A stretch of 34,101 nucleotides of DNA from assembly GCA_030834825.1 (NCBI GenBank), contig JAUQXC010000905.1, positions 1-34,101 on the forward strand, in the 5' to 3' direction. The notes under the pieces are model-generated. The model had not been told where the DNA came from. It saw only the letters and a list, made by a program, of their open reading frames with translations, and did no database searches. Positions 14,025 through 21,807 of this stretch are shown here, in pieces; positions within the stretch are counted from its first letter, which is position 1; each line of letters starts with the position of its first letter. The position numbers and the translations under genes are program-made. Origin of the DNA: Thermoflexales bacterium (GTDB lineage: Bacteria; Chloroflexota; Anaerolineae; Fen-1058).

Positions 14025-17000
14025 CTAACCCGTTGGTTCGTGCTCACCGTTTTCGATGATGGGCATACTGAAAGAGAAAGTGCTGCCCTGCTCCAATTCG
14101 CTTTCCACCCAGATGGCGCCGCCTTGCAGTTCGATCAGGCTCTTGGTGATGGACAGGCCCAGACCGGTGCCGCGCTGCTCGCGCACGGACGGGTTTTGCG
14201 AACGGAAGAACTGCGTAAAGAGCTTGGCCTGATCTTCCGGCGCAATACCAAAGCCGGTGTCTTTCACGGCGCAAGCTAAATAGCCGGCCGGATTGGGTTT
14301 GAGCTGTTGCAAATCGGCGCGGGTCCAGTTGCCGCGTGGCGCCTGGCGTGGTTGAATCTCTTTCAAGTGCGAAACGGTAATGGACATGCTGCCGCCCGTG
14401 GGTGTGTACTTGTACGCATTGCTGACCAGATTGGTGAGAATCTGAATCAAGCGGGCGCGGTCGCCCAAAACGTTGGGCAGCTCGTCGGGCACATTGAGTT
14501 CGACCGTCATCTGCCGCTCGTCGATTTGCGCTTGCAGTGAGCGGATCGTCTCTTCGATGATGGGGCCGAGCGCCACCGGACCCATCTCCATCTTCAAGCG
14601 GCCGGTCTCAATGCGGCCAATATCCAACAGATCTTTAATCAGCGTGTTCAACCGCTCGGCGTTGAACTGCACCGTGGACAGGAACTGCTTCTGCATGTCG
14701 CTGACCGGTCCGGCCATGCCTTTGACCAGCAGGTCGTTGAAGCCCTTGATGGCCGTTACCGGTTGCGCCAATTCATGCGCGACCTCGCTGACGAACTTGC
14801 CCTTGGCATCGTTGGCGCGCTTCACTTCGGCGTATAACTGCGCGTTCGTGATGGCGATGGCGGCGTGGTCGGCCAGACGCGAGGCCGAGTCCAGGTGCAA
14901 AATGCTGAACGTCTCTTTGCGCGAGTTTTCCAGATTAATGACGCCGATCACTTCATTCTCGCGCTTGATGGGCACGCTTAATTGGGCTTTCGTCTCCGGG
15001 CAACCGGCGATGTAACGGTGATCCTGGCTGACATCGTTGACCAGGATGGGTTGTCCCGTGCGGGCGACCTGACCGGCCAGACCCTGATCCAGCGGCAGAG
15101 ATTGTGGCACGTACGTGTAGTTATGCGTGGCCATGAGCATCAGGGAATTGTCTTCGCGGTTGAGCAAGGCGATCGAGCCGGCCTTGGCATCAATCACCCG
15201 CAGGCCCCAATCCAGGGTCAATTCCATCACACGTTTGATGTCGAGCGAGGTGTTTAACTGCCGATCGATTTCCTGCAGCGTGCTTAACTCGTCCAGGCGT
15301 GAAGCCAGGGCCTGATCCGTCATGGTGAACAAGCGGGCGTTATCGACGGCGACGGCGGCGTTGACGGCAAAAGCGGTCAATAGGTTTTGATCATTTTCGT
15401 TAAACGAGTCGGTGCCGCGCTTGTTGATCAATTCGATCACGCCGGTGACTTTGTCCTTGACGATCATTGGCACCGCCAGCAAAGCGCGGGTGCTGAAGGC
15501 GGTGCTCTTGTCCATGTCGCGCAGCCAGCGTGAATCTTGTTGTGCTTCGTTGACGATCTGCGGACGCCGCGTCTGGGCGGCTGCGCCCACAATCCCTTTA
15601 TTCATGGGCATGCGTTGCCCGCGCAAGTCGGGCGCGGCGGGGCCGAGGGTCACTTCGAAGACCAACTCGTTGTGCTGCTCATCCACCAGCAGCAGCGAGC
15701 CTGCTTCGGCGTTGAGCAGTTCCATGGCCTTGGCGACAATGGTTGTCAGCACGGTTCGCAGATCAAGTGTGCTGGTAATGCTGCTGCCCACTTCGTTCAG
15801 TACGGCCAGCTGCCGGGCGCGCTCGGTGGTCTCACGATACAGGCGGCCTTTGTCCAGAACGCTGGCGGCCTGATCGGCAATGGCCGCGAAGATTTGCAGC
15901 TGCTCCGGACTGTACGCCACTTCTTCGCGGAAATCCGAGACGACCATGATGCCCATCGGGACGTTGCCTGCGTTGAGCGGCACCCCCATCCAGGCCCGGC
16001 CGGGTTTGCCCCCGGCGCTCAAGCCGCGCTTCTCGCATTCTTTCACGTAATCGTCGGTGACGATGGGCTGGCCGCGCCGCATGATCTCGCCGCTTAAGCC
16101 GGTATCGATCGGCCATTCGTCGTCGGGATACAACCGCTCGTTGCCTTCCACGTAGAACGCAAAGCGCATCGTGCCGCGCTTGGTGTCGGCCAGGGCCATA
16201 TAAAAGTTGCGGGTATCAATCACGCGGCTGGTCTGGGTATAAATCAATTCCAGAATGTCATCCGGGTCCAGCGTGAAGTTGATGGCCTGGCTGATGCGGC
16301 TCAGCGCATTCAATTCGCTGACGCGCCGTTGCAGGTCATCAAACACGACCGCGCGTTCCAGCGCCAGCGCGGTCTGATTGGTGAGCGAGGTGAGGAAGGC
16401 CAGGTCGTCGGTGGAGTAGATCTGTCCCGTTTGCTTGGGCCCCAGCGCCAGCCAGCCGTTGAGCTGTTGATGTCCGGTGAGCGGAGCATACAAGAACGCG
16501 CCGATCATTTCGATACGTGCTTGATCGGGCAGCAGCAGCTCGGGCAGTGCGTGGTCCGGCTGCAGAAAACGCGTCCCCCCCTCACTGCGCAACCAACGCG
16601 GCAAAGAACTGTCCAGGGGCCATTGGGTGGCAGTCGAAGGCAGGCGCGGCATCGCAGGATCGGGCTGCGCCACGAAGGAATTCATACGGACATCCAGGAG
16701 ATACACGTACAACACATCAGGCCGGAAGTAATCCAGCACTTGTTCACGCAGCGTCTGAACCACCGATGACAGATCGGATAATTCGGTCAGACGGCGGCTG
16801 TAGCTTTGCAGCAAGGCTTGTGTGTCATAGCGGCCCTTGAAGAAGATCCGCTCAATGGCGTGTTCCAGGCGCTGGCGGGGGAGATCGAGCAGCACAACCG
16901 CCAACAGCACAAAGAGCACCGCCAGACCCGGATTGGCAAACAGCGTCTGCGTCGATCCGGCTATCAGTGAGACCAGATAGGCGACGCCGAAATAGATGAC

Positions 17001-18149
17001 CACCACTAACGCGCCCGCGATCACGTATGAAGCGCTGGCGGTCAACAACCGATCGAAGTTCAGCTGGTTATAGCGCAGCATCGCGTACGCGATCGACAGC
17101 GGGAACAAGATCGTGCTGGGCATGTAGAACCAGGGATTGAAAGGCGTCGGATTGAAGAGACTCAAGCCGGCCCAGACCAGGAAAGGCAGGAACGCCAGCG
17201 TCGAACCCCATAAGATAATGCGGCTTTGTTGCAGCACGACGGGCGAATCGGATCTCACGCGCCGATAGATCTGCATGCCGAAGAAGACCGGGAGACTGGC
17301 GGCCATCGCCAGGAGCACCCAACGCTGCCAGGTCACATACGCCCAGGAATCGGTGGCCGTGTATAAGGTGAAGATGGCCAAGCCCGCCAGGACTAATCCC
17401 GGCACATAGACCACAAAACGCAGCAAGGGGTGCCGTTCGATGAGGCGTGATGTCTGGGGGAAGATCAAACTTAAGCTGAGGATGGCGCCACTGGCTGCGC
17501 CGATGGCCAGGAAGGCTGCCCATTGCAAGCGATTTGTCGTTGAACCGTCAAAGTAGGTGGCAAAGATGATGGAGGCGCTTCCGGCAAACAACGCCAGCAC
17601 TTGCGAAGTGCGTTGGTTGCCCCGTTGCCGAAACACCCAAATGGCGATCAGGAGATAGACCAACCCCAAGCCATAAGGTAACGCAAAAAGTGAAACGAAT
17701 TCGTCAGATCCCATCCTGCGCAGACTGCGTGTCGTTTCGCATTGATACACACCCGGCTCGATCATTTCACCACAGGGGCGGGGATCCTGAACAACCGATC
17801 GTTGGTAGGTCAGGCGGACGAACCCCTCTTGACGGGCAGCCGCGTTGATCACCTCTTGATCGTAAGTGAACTGATCTGTCACAGGTGTGTCGTTAATGCG
17901 AACGATATGATCAAGGGCAGCCAGTTGCACTGACGGCCCCCAGTCGCCTGCGCCCGCATCGGACACCAACAGATTCGGTTGGACTAACACGCTGGGAAAC
18001 GGCACTTTCTGGGTCCAATCGATGGCCAGCACCGGCGCGATGATGAACATCGCCGTGGCAGCAAGCAAGACGACAAAAACCACAGGCCAGGTGGCCTTCT
18101 GGCCGATGTCACGGAGTGGAGTCGAAGGAGGCGGCGTAAATGACGCCAT
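14025..18149 (-). CDS. ComP-like membrane/PDZ sensor histidine kinase with four GAF domains
   Basis: The protein has 1374 residues. Helix 1 is at about 21-43, followed by an external loop holding a PDZ-like segment (LAALDHIVRINDTPVTDQF, about 75-95). About nine further helices span 152-425, including PSTILFPLSIAYAMLRYNQ. This layout matches the sensor region of the Bacillus quorum kinase ComP. Four GAF domains follow (about 455-600, 617-769, 780-937 and 955-1102), each ending in an A-x2-N/D-A-x-L-type helix. The kinase core has the H-box FVSEVAHELAQPVTAIKGF with His1125, N-box LVSNAYKYTP, G1 DTGFGIAP and G2 GTGLGLSIT. ELAQPVT replaces the usual ELRTPLT. No response regulator is adjacent. The start lacks a good Shine-Dalgarno sequence. 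A promoter lies at 18255-18227, with a stem-loop in the leader. Confidence 0.9.
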   Translation of the reverse strand: MASFTPPPSTPLRDIGQKATWPVVFVVLLAATAMFIIAPVLAIDWTQKVPFPSVLVQPNLLVSDAGAGDWGPSVQLAALDHIVRINDTPVTDQFTYDQEVINAAARQEGFVRLTYQRSVVQDPRPCGEMIEPGVYQCETTRSLRRMGSDEFVSLFALPYGLGLVYLLIAIWVFRQRGNQRTSQVLALFAGSASIIFATYFDGSTTNRLQWAAFLAIGAASGAILSLSLIFPQTSRLIERHPLLRFVVYVPGLVLAGLAIFTLYTATDSWAYVTWQRWVLLAMAASLPVFFGMQIYRRVRSDSPVVLQQSRIILWGSTLAFLPFLVWAGLSLFNPTPFNPWFYMPSTILFPLSIAYAMLRYNQLNFDRLLTASASYVIAGALVVVIYFGVAYLVSLIAGSTQTLFANPGLAVLFVLLAVVLLDLPRQRLEHAIERIFFKGRYDTQALLQSYSRRLTELSDLSSVVQTLREQVLDYFRPDVLYVYLLDVRMNSFVAQPDPAMPRLPSTATQWPLDSSLPRWLRSEGGTRFLQPDHALPELLLPDQARIEMIGAFLYAPLTGHQQLNGWLALGPKQTGQIYSTDDLAFLTSLTNQTALALERAVVFDDLQRRVSELNALSRISQAINFTLDPDDILELIYTQTSRVIDTRNFYMALADTKRGTMRFAFYVEGNERLYPDDEWPIDTGLSGEIMRRGQPIVTDDYVKECEKRGLSAGGKPGRAWMGVPLNAGNVPMGIMVVSDFREEVAYSPEQLQIFAAIADQAASVLDKGRLYRETTERARQLAVLNEVGSSITSTLDLRTVLTTIVAKAMELLNAEAGSLLLVDEQHNELVFEVTLGPAAPDLRGQRMPMNKGIVGAAAQTRRPQIVNEAQQDSRWLRDMDKSTAFSTRALLAVPMIVKDKVTGVIELINKRGTDSFNENDQNLLTAFAVNAAVAVDNARLFTMTDQALASRLDELSTLQEIDRQLNTSLDIKRVMELTLDWGLRVIDAKAGSIALLNREDNSLMLMATHNYTYVPQSLPLDQGLAGQVARTGQPILVNDVSQDHRYIAGCPETKAQLSVPIKRENEVIGVINLENSRKETFSILHLDSASRLADHAAIAITNAQLYAEVKRANDAKGKFVSEVAHELAQPVTAIKGFNDLLVKGMAGPVSDMQKQFLSTVQFNAERLNTLIKDLLDIGRIETGRLKMEMGPVALGPIIEETIRSLQAQIDERQMTVELNVPDELPNVLGDRARLIQILTNLVSNAYKYTPTGGSMSITVSHLKEIQPRQAPRGNWTRADLQQLKPNPAGYLACAVKDTGFGIAPEDQAKLFTQFFRSQNPSVREQRGTGLGLSITKSLIELQGGAIWVESELEQGSTFSFSMPIIENGEHEPTG

Positions 18150-18186
18150 AGATAAATTTAGTGACGGATGAGGTTAGGTTGACTGT

Positions 18187-18211
18187 GGGGTTTGGGAGAG
18201 ACCCAAACCCC
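18187..18211. repeat. Perfect 10-bp inverted repeat with 5-base loop in the kinase leader
   Basis: GGGGTTTGGG (18187-18196) and CCCAAACCCC (18202-18211) enclose AGAGA. With a start site near 18220 on the minus strand, this forms a stem-loop at the very 5' end of the ComP-like kinase mRNA. No T-run follows on the minus strand. Confidence 0.8.
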
Positions 18212-18226
18212 GTTGATTTCCGGTTG

Positions 18227-18255
18227 ATTTTAGCATACGCCATAACATTTGTAAA
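18227..18255 (-). promoter_or_regulatory. Promoter of the ComP-like kinase gene
   Basis: On the minus strand TTTACA (18255-18250) and TAAAAT (18232-18227) are separated by exactly 17 bases, each matching the sigma-70 consensus at five of six positions. Transcription would start near 18220. Confidence 0.65.
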
Positions 18256-18287
18256 ACAGTACTTCTGGCACATCGCCGCTGGAGTGT

Positions 18288-18316
18288 TTGCGACGGTGTC
18301 GGGCGTGTTGTATAAT
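18288..18316 (+). promoter_or_regulatory. Promoter of the mutase-meaB-phosphatase-prs operon
   Basis: TTGCGA (18288-18293) and a consensus TATAAT (18311-18316) are separated by 17 bases. Transcription would begin near 18323, about 67 bases before the ATG at 18390. It is divergent from the kinase promoter; the two -35 boxes are 32 bases apart. Confidence 0.65.
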
Positions 18317-18389
18317 CGTCACGCGCTCTACCATTAAGTAAATGTTAGGGTAAGATGCTCTGGAGAAGTGGTGGGAAAGGTTAGAGGAC

Positions 18390-18788
18390 ATGGATAAGAA
18401 GATTCGGATCTTGATCGCCAAGCCCGGACTGGATGGGCATGATCGCGGTGCCAAGGTGATTGCGCGCGCCCTGCGCGATGCCGGCATGGAAGTAATCTAT
18501 ACCGGCTTACGCCAAACGCCGGAAATGATTGCCGAAGCGGCGCTGCAGGAAGACGTGGATGCTGTCGGCCTGTCCATCCTGTCTGGCGCGCATCTGACGC
18601 TGCTGCCCCGCGTTGTGTCGTGTTTGCAGGAACGGGGTCTGGAGGAGGTTCTGATCTTCGCGGGTGGCATCATCCCCGATGAGGATGTCACGTCCCTGAA
18701 GGATGCGGGGGTGACCGCTGTATTTGGACCGGGGACCAACACCGATCACGTGGTTGAGTTTATTCGTGGCCAATTCCAAACCGCCTGA
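18390..18788 (+). CDS. Cobalamin-binding subunit of methylmalonyl-CoA mutase type
   Basis: The 132-residue protein consists only of the B12-binding Rossmann-like domain. [20 protein letters not shown] contains the D-x-H-x2-G motif whose His replaces the lower ligand of cobalt. [18 protein letters not shown] and the Gly-rich [11 protein letters not shown] are the other two conserved segments, ending with [19 protein letters not shown]. This is the form found in split methylmalonyl-CoA (or related acyl-CoA) mutases, where the TIM-barrel subunit is a separate polypeptide. That catalytic subunit is not in this window. The MeaB GTPase gene overlaps its 3' end by 23 bases, consistent with assembly or repair of the B12 enzyme. 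Sibling mutases such as isobutyryl-CoA mutase have the same small subunit, so the exact substrate is open. Confidence 0.9.
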   Translation: MDKKIRILIAKPGLDGHDRGAKVIARALRDAGMEVIYTGLRQTPEMIAEAALQEDVDAVGLSILSGAHLTLLPRVVSCLQERGLEEVLIFAGGIIPDEDVTSLKDAGVTAVFGPGTNTDHVVEFIRGQFQTA

Positions 18789-19785
18789 AGCCATTCCGGC
18801 TTTGGTTGACCGCGCCCTGCAAGGCGATCGGCGTGCGCTGTCCCGTTTGATCAGTCGTGTGGAAAACGGCGGCGCAGAGGCGTGGTCGGCCTTAGCGTCG
18901 ATTTATCCCCGCACGGGTCGGGCACAAATCGTTGGCGTAACTGGCGCACCCGGCACGGGCAAGAGCACGCTCGTCAGCGAGATCGCCAAGTATACCCGCC
19001 AGCATCAGCCAGCGATCACCGTCGGCATCGTCGCAGTCGATCCCACGTCGCCGTTCTCCGGTGGAGCCGTCTTGGGCGATCGCATTCGCATGCGCGATCT
19101 GGCAGGTGATGCCGGCGTATTCATCCGCTCGATGGCGACCCGTGGCAGCCTGGGCGGCCTGGCGCGCGCCACCACCGATGTGGTGAAGGTGCTGGATGCA
19201 GCCGGTTTTCAATTGATTCTGATCGAGACGGTCGGCGCCGGGCAAAGCGAGATCGATATCGCCCGCACCGCCGATACCGTCATCGTCGTCGAAGCGCCCG
19301 GGTTGGGCGATGAGGTGCAGGCGATTAAGGCGGGCATTCTGGAGATCGCCGATATTTTGGTTGTCAACAAGGCTGATCGGGATGGCGTGCAGAGCACGGT
19401 CAATGCCCTCCACACCATGATCGATCTGGGCAAAGCGCCGACCAGTGTGCTGCATCACGGTCAGTTGACCACGCTGGCCACACCGCCGCAGGTTGCTACC
19501 GATCGTTGGCGGCCACCGGTCCTCAAGACGATCGCGGCCGAAAGCACGGGGATCGCAGAGGTGCTGGAGGCCGTGACTCAGCATCGCGCCTATTTAAGCG
19601 CGCACCCAGAGGGGCAGCAGCGGGCGAGGGTGCGGGCCGCCATCGAGTTGGAGACGATCCTGCGCGAATCGCTGGTGCAGCAGCTGCTCGATCACATCGG
19701 ACCGGAAGCACTCACCCGCACGATCGATCAGGTGGCCGCTCGTGCGATCGATCCTTACTCTGCGGCCAAGCAGCTGCTCGCATGA
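18766..19785 (+). CDS. meaB: MeaB/ArgK-type GTPase, acyl-CoA mutase chaperone
   Basis: The predicted product has 339 residues, the normal length for the family, which protects and reloads methylmalonyl-CoA mutase with adenosylcobalamin. The P-loop is [17 protein letters not shown]. Then follow [53 protein letters not shown] (switch region), [20 protein letters not shown], and the guanine-specificity motif VNKAD. ArgK was an early and misleading name for the family. The GTG at 18766 is the most likely start because it begins just before the conserved N-terminal helices; it overlaps the upstream gene by 23 bases. Its TGA overlaps the next ATG (ATGA), so the histidine phosphatase is translationally coupled to it. 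Confidence 0.93.
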   Translation: MANSKPPEAIPALVDRALQGDRRALSRLISRVENGGAEAWSALASIYPRTGRAQIVGVTGAPGTGKSTLVSEIAKYTRQHQPAITVGIVAVDPTSPFSGGAVLGDRIRMRDLAGDAGVFIRSMATRGSLGGLARATTDVVKVLDAAGFQLILIETVGAGQSEIDIARTADTVIVVEAPGLGDEVQAIKAGILEIADILVVNKADRDGVQSTVNALHTMIDLGKAPTSVLHHGQLTTLATPPQVATDRWRPPVLKTIAAESTGIAEVLEAVTQHRAYLSAHPEGQQRARVRAAIELETILRESLVQQLLDHIGPEALTRTIDQVAARAIDPYSAAKQLLA

Positions 19786-20387
19786 CACTCTTGCATTTGG
19801 TGCGGCATGGCCGCTCGCTCTGGAATGCCACCGGCCGGATTCAAGGTCAAATCGACATCGAGCTGGACGAGATCGGTTTACAGCAGGCGCAGCGGATTGC
19901 CGATCGGTTGGGGCGCGAACCGCTCACCGCGATCTACAGCAGCCCGCTGTTGCGCGCCCGAGTGACGGCGGAGGCCATTGCGGCTCGCTGTAAGTTGCCC
20001 GTGAATCTAGATGCACGTCTGATGGAATATGATTTCGGGGTGATCGGTGGTATGACGTGGACGGAGCTGGCCGCGAGTCATCCCGAGTTGGCGAATCGCT
20101 GGCTGGAAGATCCGTGGGCCGTGCCTGTGGCCGGGAGCGAAGAACGTGCTCATTTCGCGGCGCGCGTCATGGCCGCCATGCAGGATATTTGCGCGCGGTA
20201 TCCTACCGAACAAGTAGCCATCGTGGCACATGGCGGCACCTTTGCCGTGTATCTCGCCGCGATGTTGGGGCTGGAGCTGAACCGGCGCCACCCATTTCAT
20301 TTTGGTAACACGTCGTTAAGTTTGGTGGAAATGCGTGAAGGCGTGTTCCACATTCATAGCTTGAATAGTACGTGTCATTTGAGTTGA
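19782..20387 (+). CDS. Histidine phosphatase family protein (phosphoglycerate mutase-like)
   Basis: The 201-residue protein starts with the catalytic motif LLHLVRHGRSLWN, in which the His of RHG is phosphorylated. It continues with YSSPLLRARVTAEAIA (second Arg), LMEYDFGVIGGMTWTEL (acidic proton donor) and VAIVAHGGTFAVYLA (second catalytic His). This is the complete set of the branch that includes GpmB, CobC and acid phosphatases. The position after meaB would fit CobC-like alpha-ribazole phosphatase activity in cobalamin synthesis, but sequence alone cannot separate that from a general phosphatase. The ATG at 19782 overlaps the meaB stop by four bases and is strongly preferred over longer frames starting inside meaB. 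prs follows after 13 bases. Confidence 0.9.
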   Translation: MTLLHLVRHGRSLWNATGRIQGQIDIELDEIGLQQAQRIADRLGREPLTAIYSSPLLRARVTAEAIAARCKLPVNLDARLMEYDFGVIGGMTWTELAASHPELANRWLEDPWAVPVAGSEERAHFAARVMAAMQDICARYPTEQVAIVAHGGTFAVYLAAMLGLELNRRHPFHFGNTSLSLVEMREGVFHIHSLNSTCHLS

Positions 20388-20400
20388 AAGGCAAGCCCTG

Positions 20401-21372
20401 ATGCATAACGTCCGTACGTATGGTGATATTCGCGTGTTTGCCGGAACTTCGTGTCCCGATCTGGCCGAAGAAATCTGCGAGTGCCTGGGCGTGGCCCTCA
20501 GCCCGCGTGAGATCATCCGCTTTCCCAATGACAACATCTTCGTGCGGCTGTTGGCCAGTGTGCGGGGCAAAGATGTCTTTGTGATTCAAACCCTGACGGC
20601 TCCGGTCAGCCATCATATTGTGGAACTGTTGATTTTGTTGGACACCGTGAAGCGCGCCAACGCCGGCCGCATTACGGCTGTGATGCCCTATTACGCCTAT
20701 GGGCGCAGCGATAAGAAGGATCAGCCGCGGGTGCCGATTACGGCGCGCTTGCTGGCGGATTTGATCACCACGGCGGGAGCCGATCGCTTTCTCACGCTCG
20801 ATCTGCATGCGGGGCAGATTCAAGGTTTCTTCGGCATCCCCGGCGATGAGGTGAGTACTTTTTACCTGCTCAGCGATTACGTGATGGCCAAGCATCTGGA
20901 GCGCCAGCCGGGTGGGAGTGTGGTGGTCACCGCCGACTTGGGGTTTGCCAAGAAAGGCCGCAACTTTGCGCAGACGCTCAACTTGCCGATGGCCTTCATC
21001 GAGAAACGGCGCACCGGCAACGATGCCAAGGCGCAATCGCTGACCGTGATTGGCGAGGTGGAAGGGCGCTCGGTGATCCTGGTCGACGACGAAGTCGATA
21101 CCGCCGGCTCGGTGACGGGCGCAGTGAATATCCTGAAAGCCAATGGGGCCGGCGACATTTATCTCTGTTTCACGCATCCGGTCCTGTCGCCACCGGCGAT
21201 CGATCGGATCCGGGCGCTGCCGATCAAGGAAATCATCACGACCAACAGTGTGCCGTTGCCCGAGGACAAGCGTTTGCCGAACATGACGCTTTTATCCGTA
21301 GCGCCTTTGCTGAGCGAAGTCATTCTGCGCATACACGAGGGCATGTCGGTGGGCCAGATGTTCAACGAGTAG
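20401..21372 (+). CDS. prs: Ribose-phosphate pyrophosphokinase (PRPP synthase)
   Basis: The protein has 323 residues and makes PRPP from ribose 5-phosphate and ATP for nucleotide, His and Trp synthesis in the cytoplasm. The N-terminal half has RVFAGTSCPDLAEEI, REIIRFPNDNIFVRL and AVMPYYAYGRSDKKDQPRV, which is the ATP-binding flexible loop. Then comes DRFLTLDLHAGQIQGFF with its metal-binding DLH and the divergent but recognisable PRPP loop RSVILVDDEVDTAGSVTGA, where canonical enzymes have DMVDTGGT. The length is typical of the family. It is the last gene of the operon starting with the B12-binding subunit; no convincing terminator is visible directly after it. In many Chloroflexota prs copies vary at the PRPP loop, so this may be one of several paralogs. 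Confidence 0.94.
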   Translation: MHNVRTYGDIRVFAGTSCPDLAEEICECLGVALSPREIIRFPNDNIFVRLLASVRGKDVFVIQTLTAPVSHHIVELLILLDTVKRANAGRITAVMPYYAYGRSDKKDQPRVPITARLLADLITTAGADRFLTLDLHAGQIQGFFGIPGDEVSTFYLLSDYVMAKHLERQPGGSVVVTADLGFAKKGRNFAQTLNLPMAFIEKRRTGNDAKAQSLTVIGEVEGRSVILVDDEVDTAGSVTGAVNILKANGAGDIYLCFTHPVLSPPAIDRIRALPIKEIITTNSVPLPEDKRLPNMTLLSVAPLLSEVILRIHEGMSVGQMFNE

Positions 21373-21373
21373 C

Positions 21374-21401
21374 GGTCAGTTGTCAGTTATCAGTAATCAG
21401 T
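21374..21401 (+). repeat. Four tandem 7-base units ending in TCAGT
   Basis: The units GGTCAGT, TGTCAGT, TATCAGT and AATCAGT follow one another without gaps directly after the prs stop, and a degenerate unit TAACCAGT trails at 21402-21409. They look like a small slipped-strand-type tandem repeat. Confidence 0.6.
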
Positions 21402-21602
21402 TAACCAGTTGCTAGACGCACCGGCTTGTTTATGGCTTGTATCGAATAGATAACAAGGATACCCGTCGTATATTGTACAAAGCATCACAGCATACTTTCT
21501 CTGATGTAGAAGAGACCAGCCGGTTTCGAGCCAGGCTGGATGAGGTGAAGCAGTGGCACTAGTAAAAACCGCTGTCGGTGTGATGAACTATTCCTGCATG
21601 CC

Positions 21603-21742
21603 GTCATGCCCGAATGCTTTCGCCTTACCCGCCGCTTTGCGGCGGAGGCGCGCTGGGCGTGTCGGGCATCCAAGCTGATGGGTTAGCAAGTGCCGCCAAT
21701 AGGCAGGTGTCTGGATTCACGCCAGAAGCACGAGGGAATGAC
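21603..21742. repeat. Nested inverted-repeat element (REP or MITE-like)
   Basis: The outer arms GTCATGCCC (21603-21611) and GGGAATGAC (21734-21742) pair at eight of nine positions. Inside are ATGCCCGA (21606-21613) with TCGGGCAT (21662-21669), and a tight hairpin CCGCCGC-TTT-GCGGCGG (21629-21645). The 3' half resembles the GGATTC...GGGAATGAC wording of common bacterial dispersed repeats. No target-site duplication is obvious. Confidence 0.5.
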
Positions 21743-21807
21743 ATCGAGCGCGATTCGCGCAAGATGAAATCATAAACTAAAGATCACAGATCAGAAGTTG
21801 AGGTTAG

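Larger units (their letters stand above)
21373..21807. other. 435-base gene-free stretch between prs and secA
   Basis: No credible gene was found on either strand. It holds four heptamer repeats just after prs (21374-21401), a bulged hairpin (CCAGCC at 21516-21521 with GGCTGG at 21534-21539) and the nested inverted-repeat element at 21603-21742. It ends with the secA ribosome binding site TTGAGG (about 21798-21803). No consensus promoter for secA stands out. Confidence 0.6.

Noticed and set aside
18892-19584. Minus-strand open frame (230 codons) opposite meaB
   Set aside because: It is antisense to an intact GTPase with complete P-loop and NKAD motifs, and it has no independent support.
19506-19781. 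Extended start for the histidine phosphatase inside meaB
   Set aside because: The RHG motif begins directly after ATG 19782, which overlaps the meaB stop. The upstream extension is an Arg/Gly/Ala-rich shadow of meaB.
20203-21177. Minus-strand open frame (324 codons) opposite prs
   Set aside because: prs has all its motifs on the plus strand. The antisense product is His/Arg/Gln-rich and matches no family.
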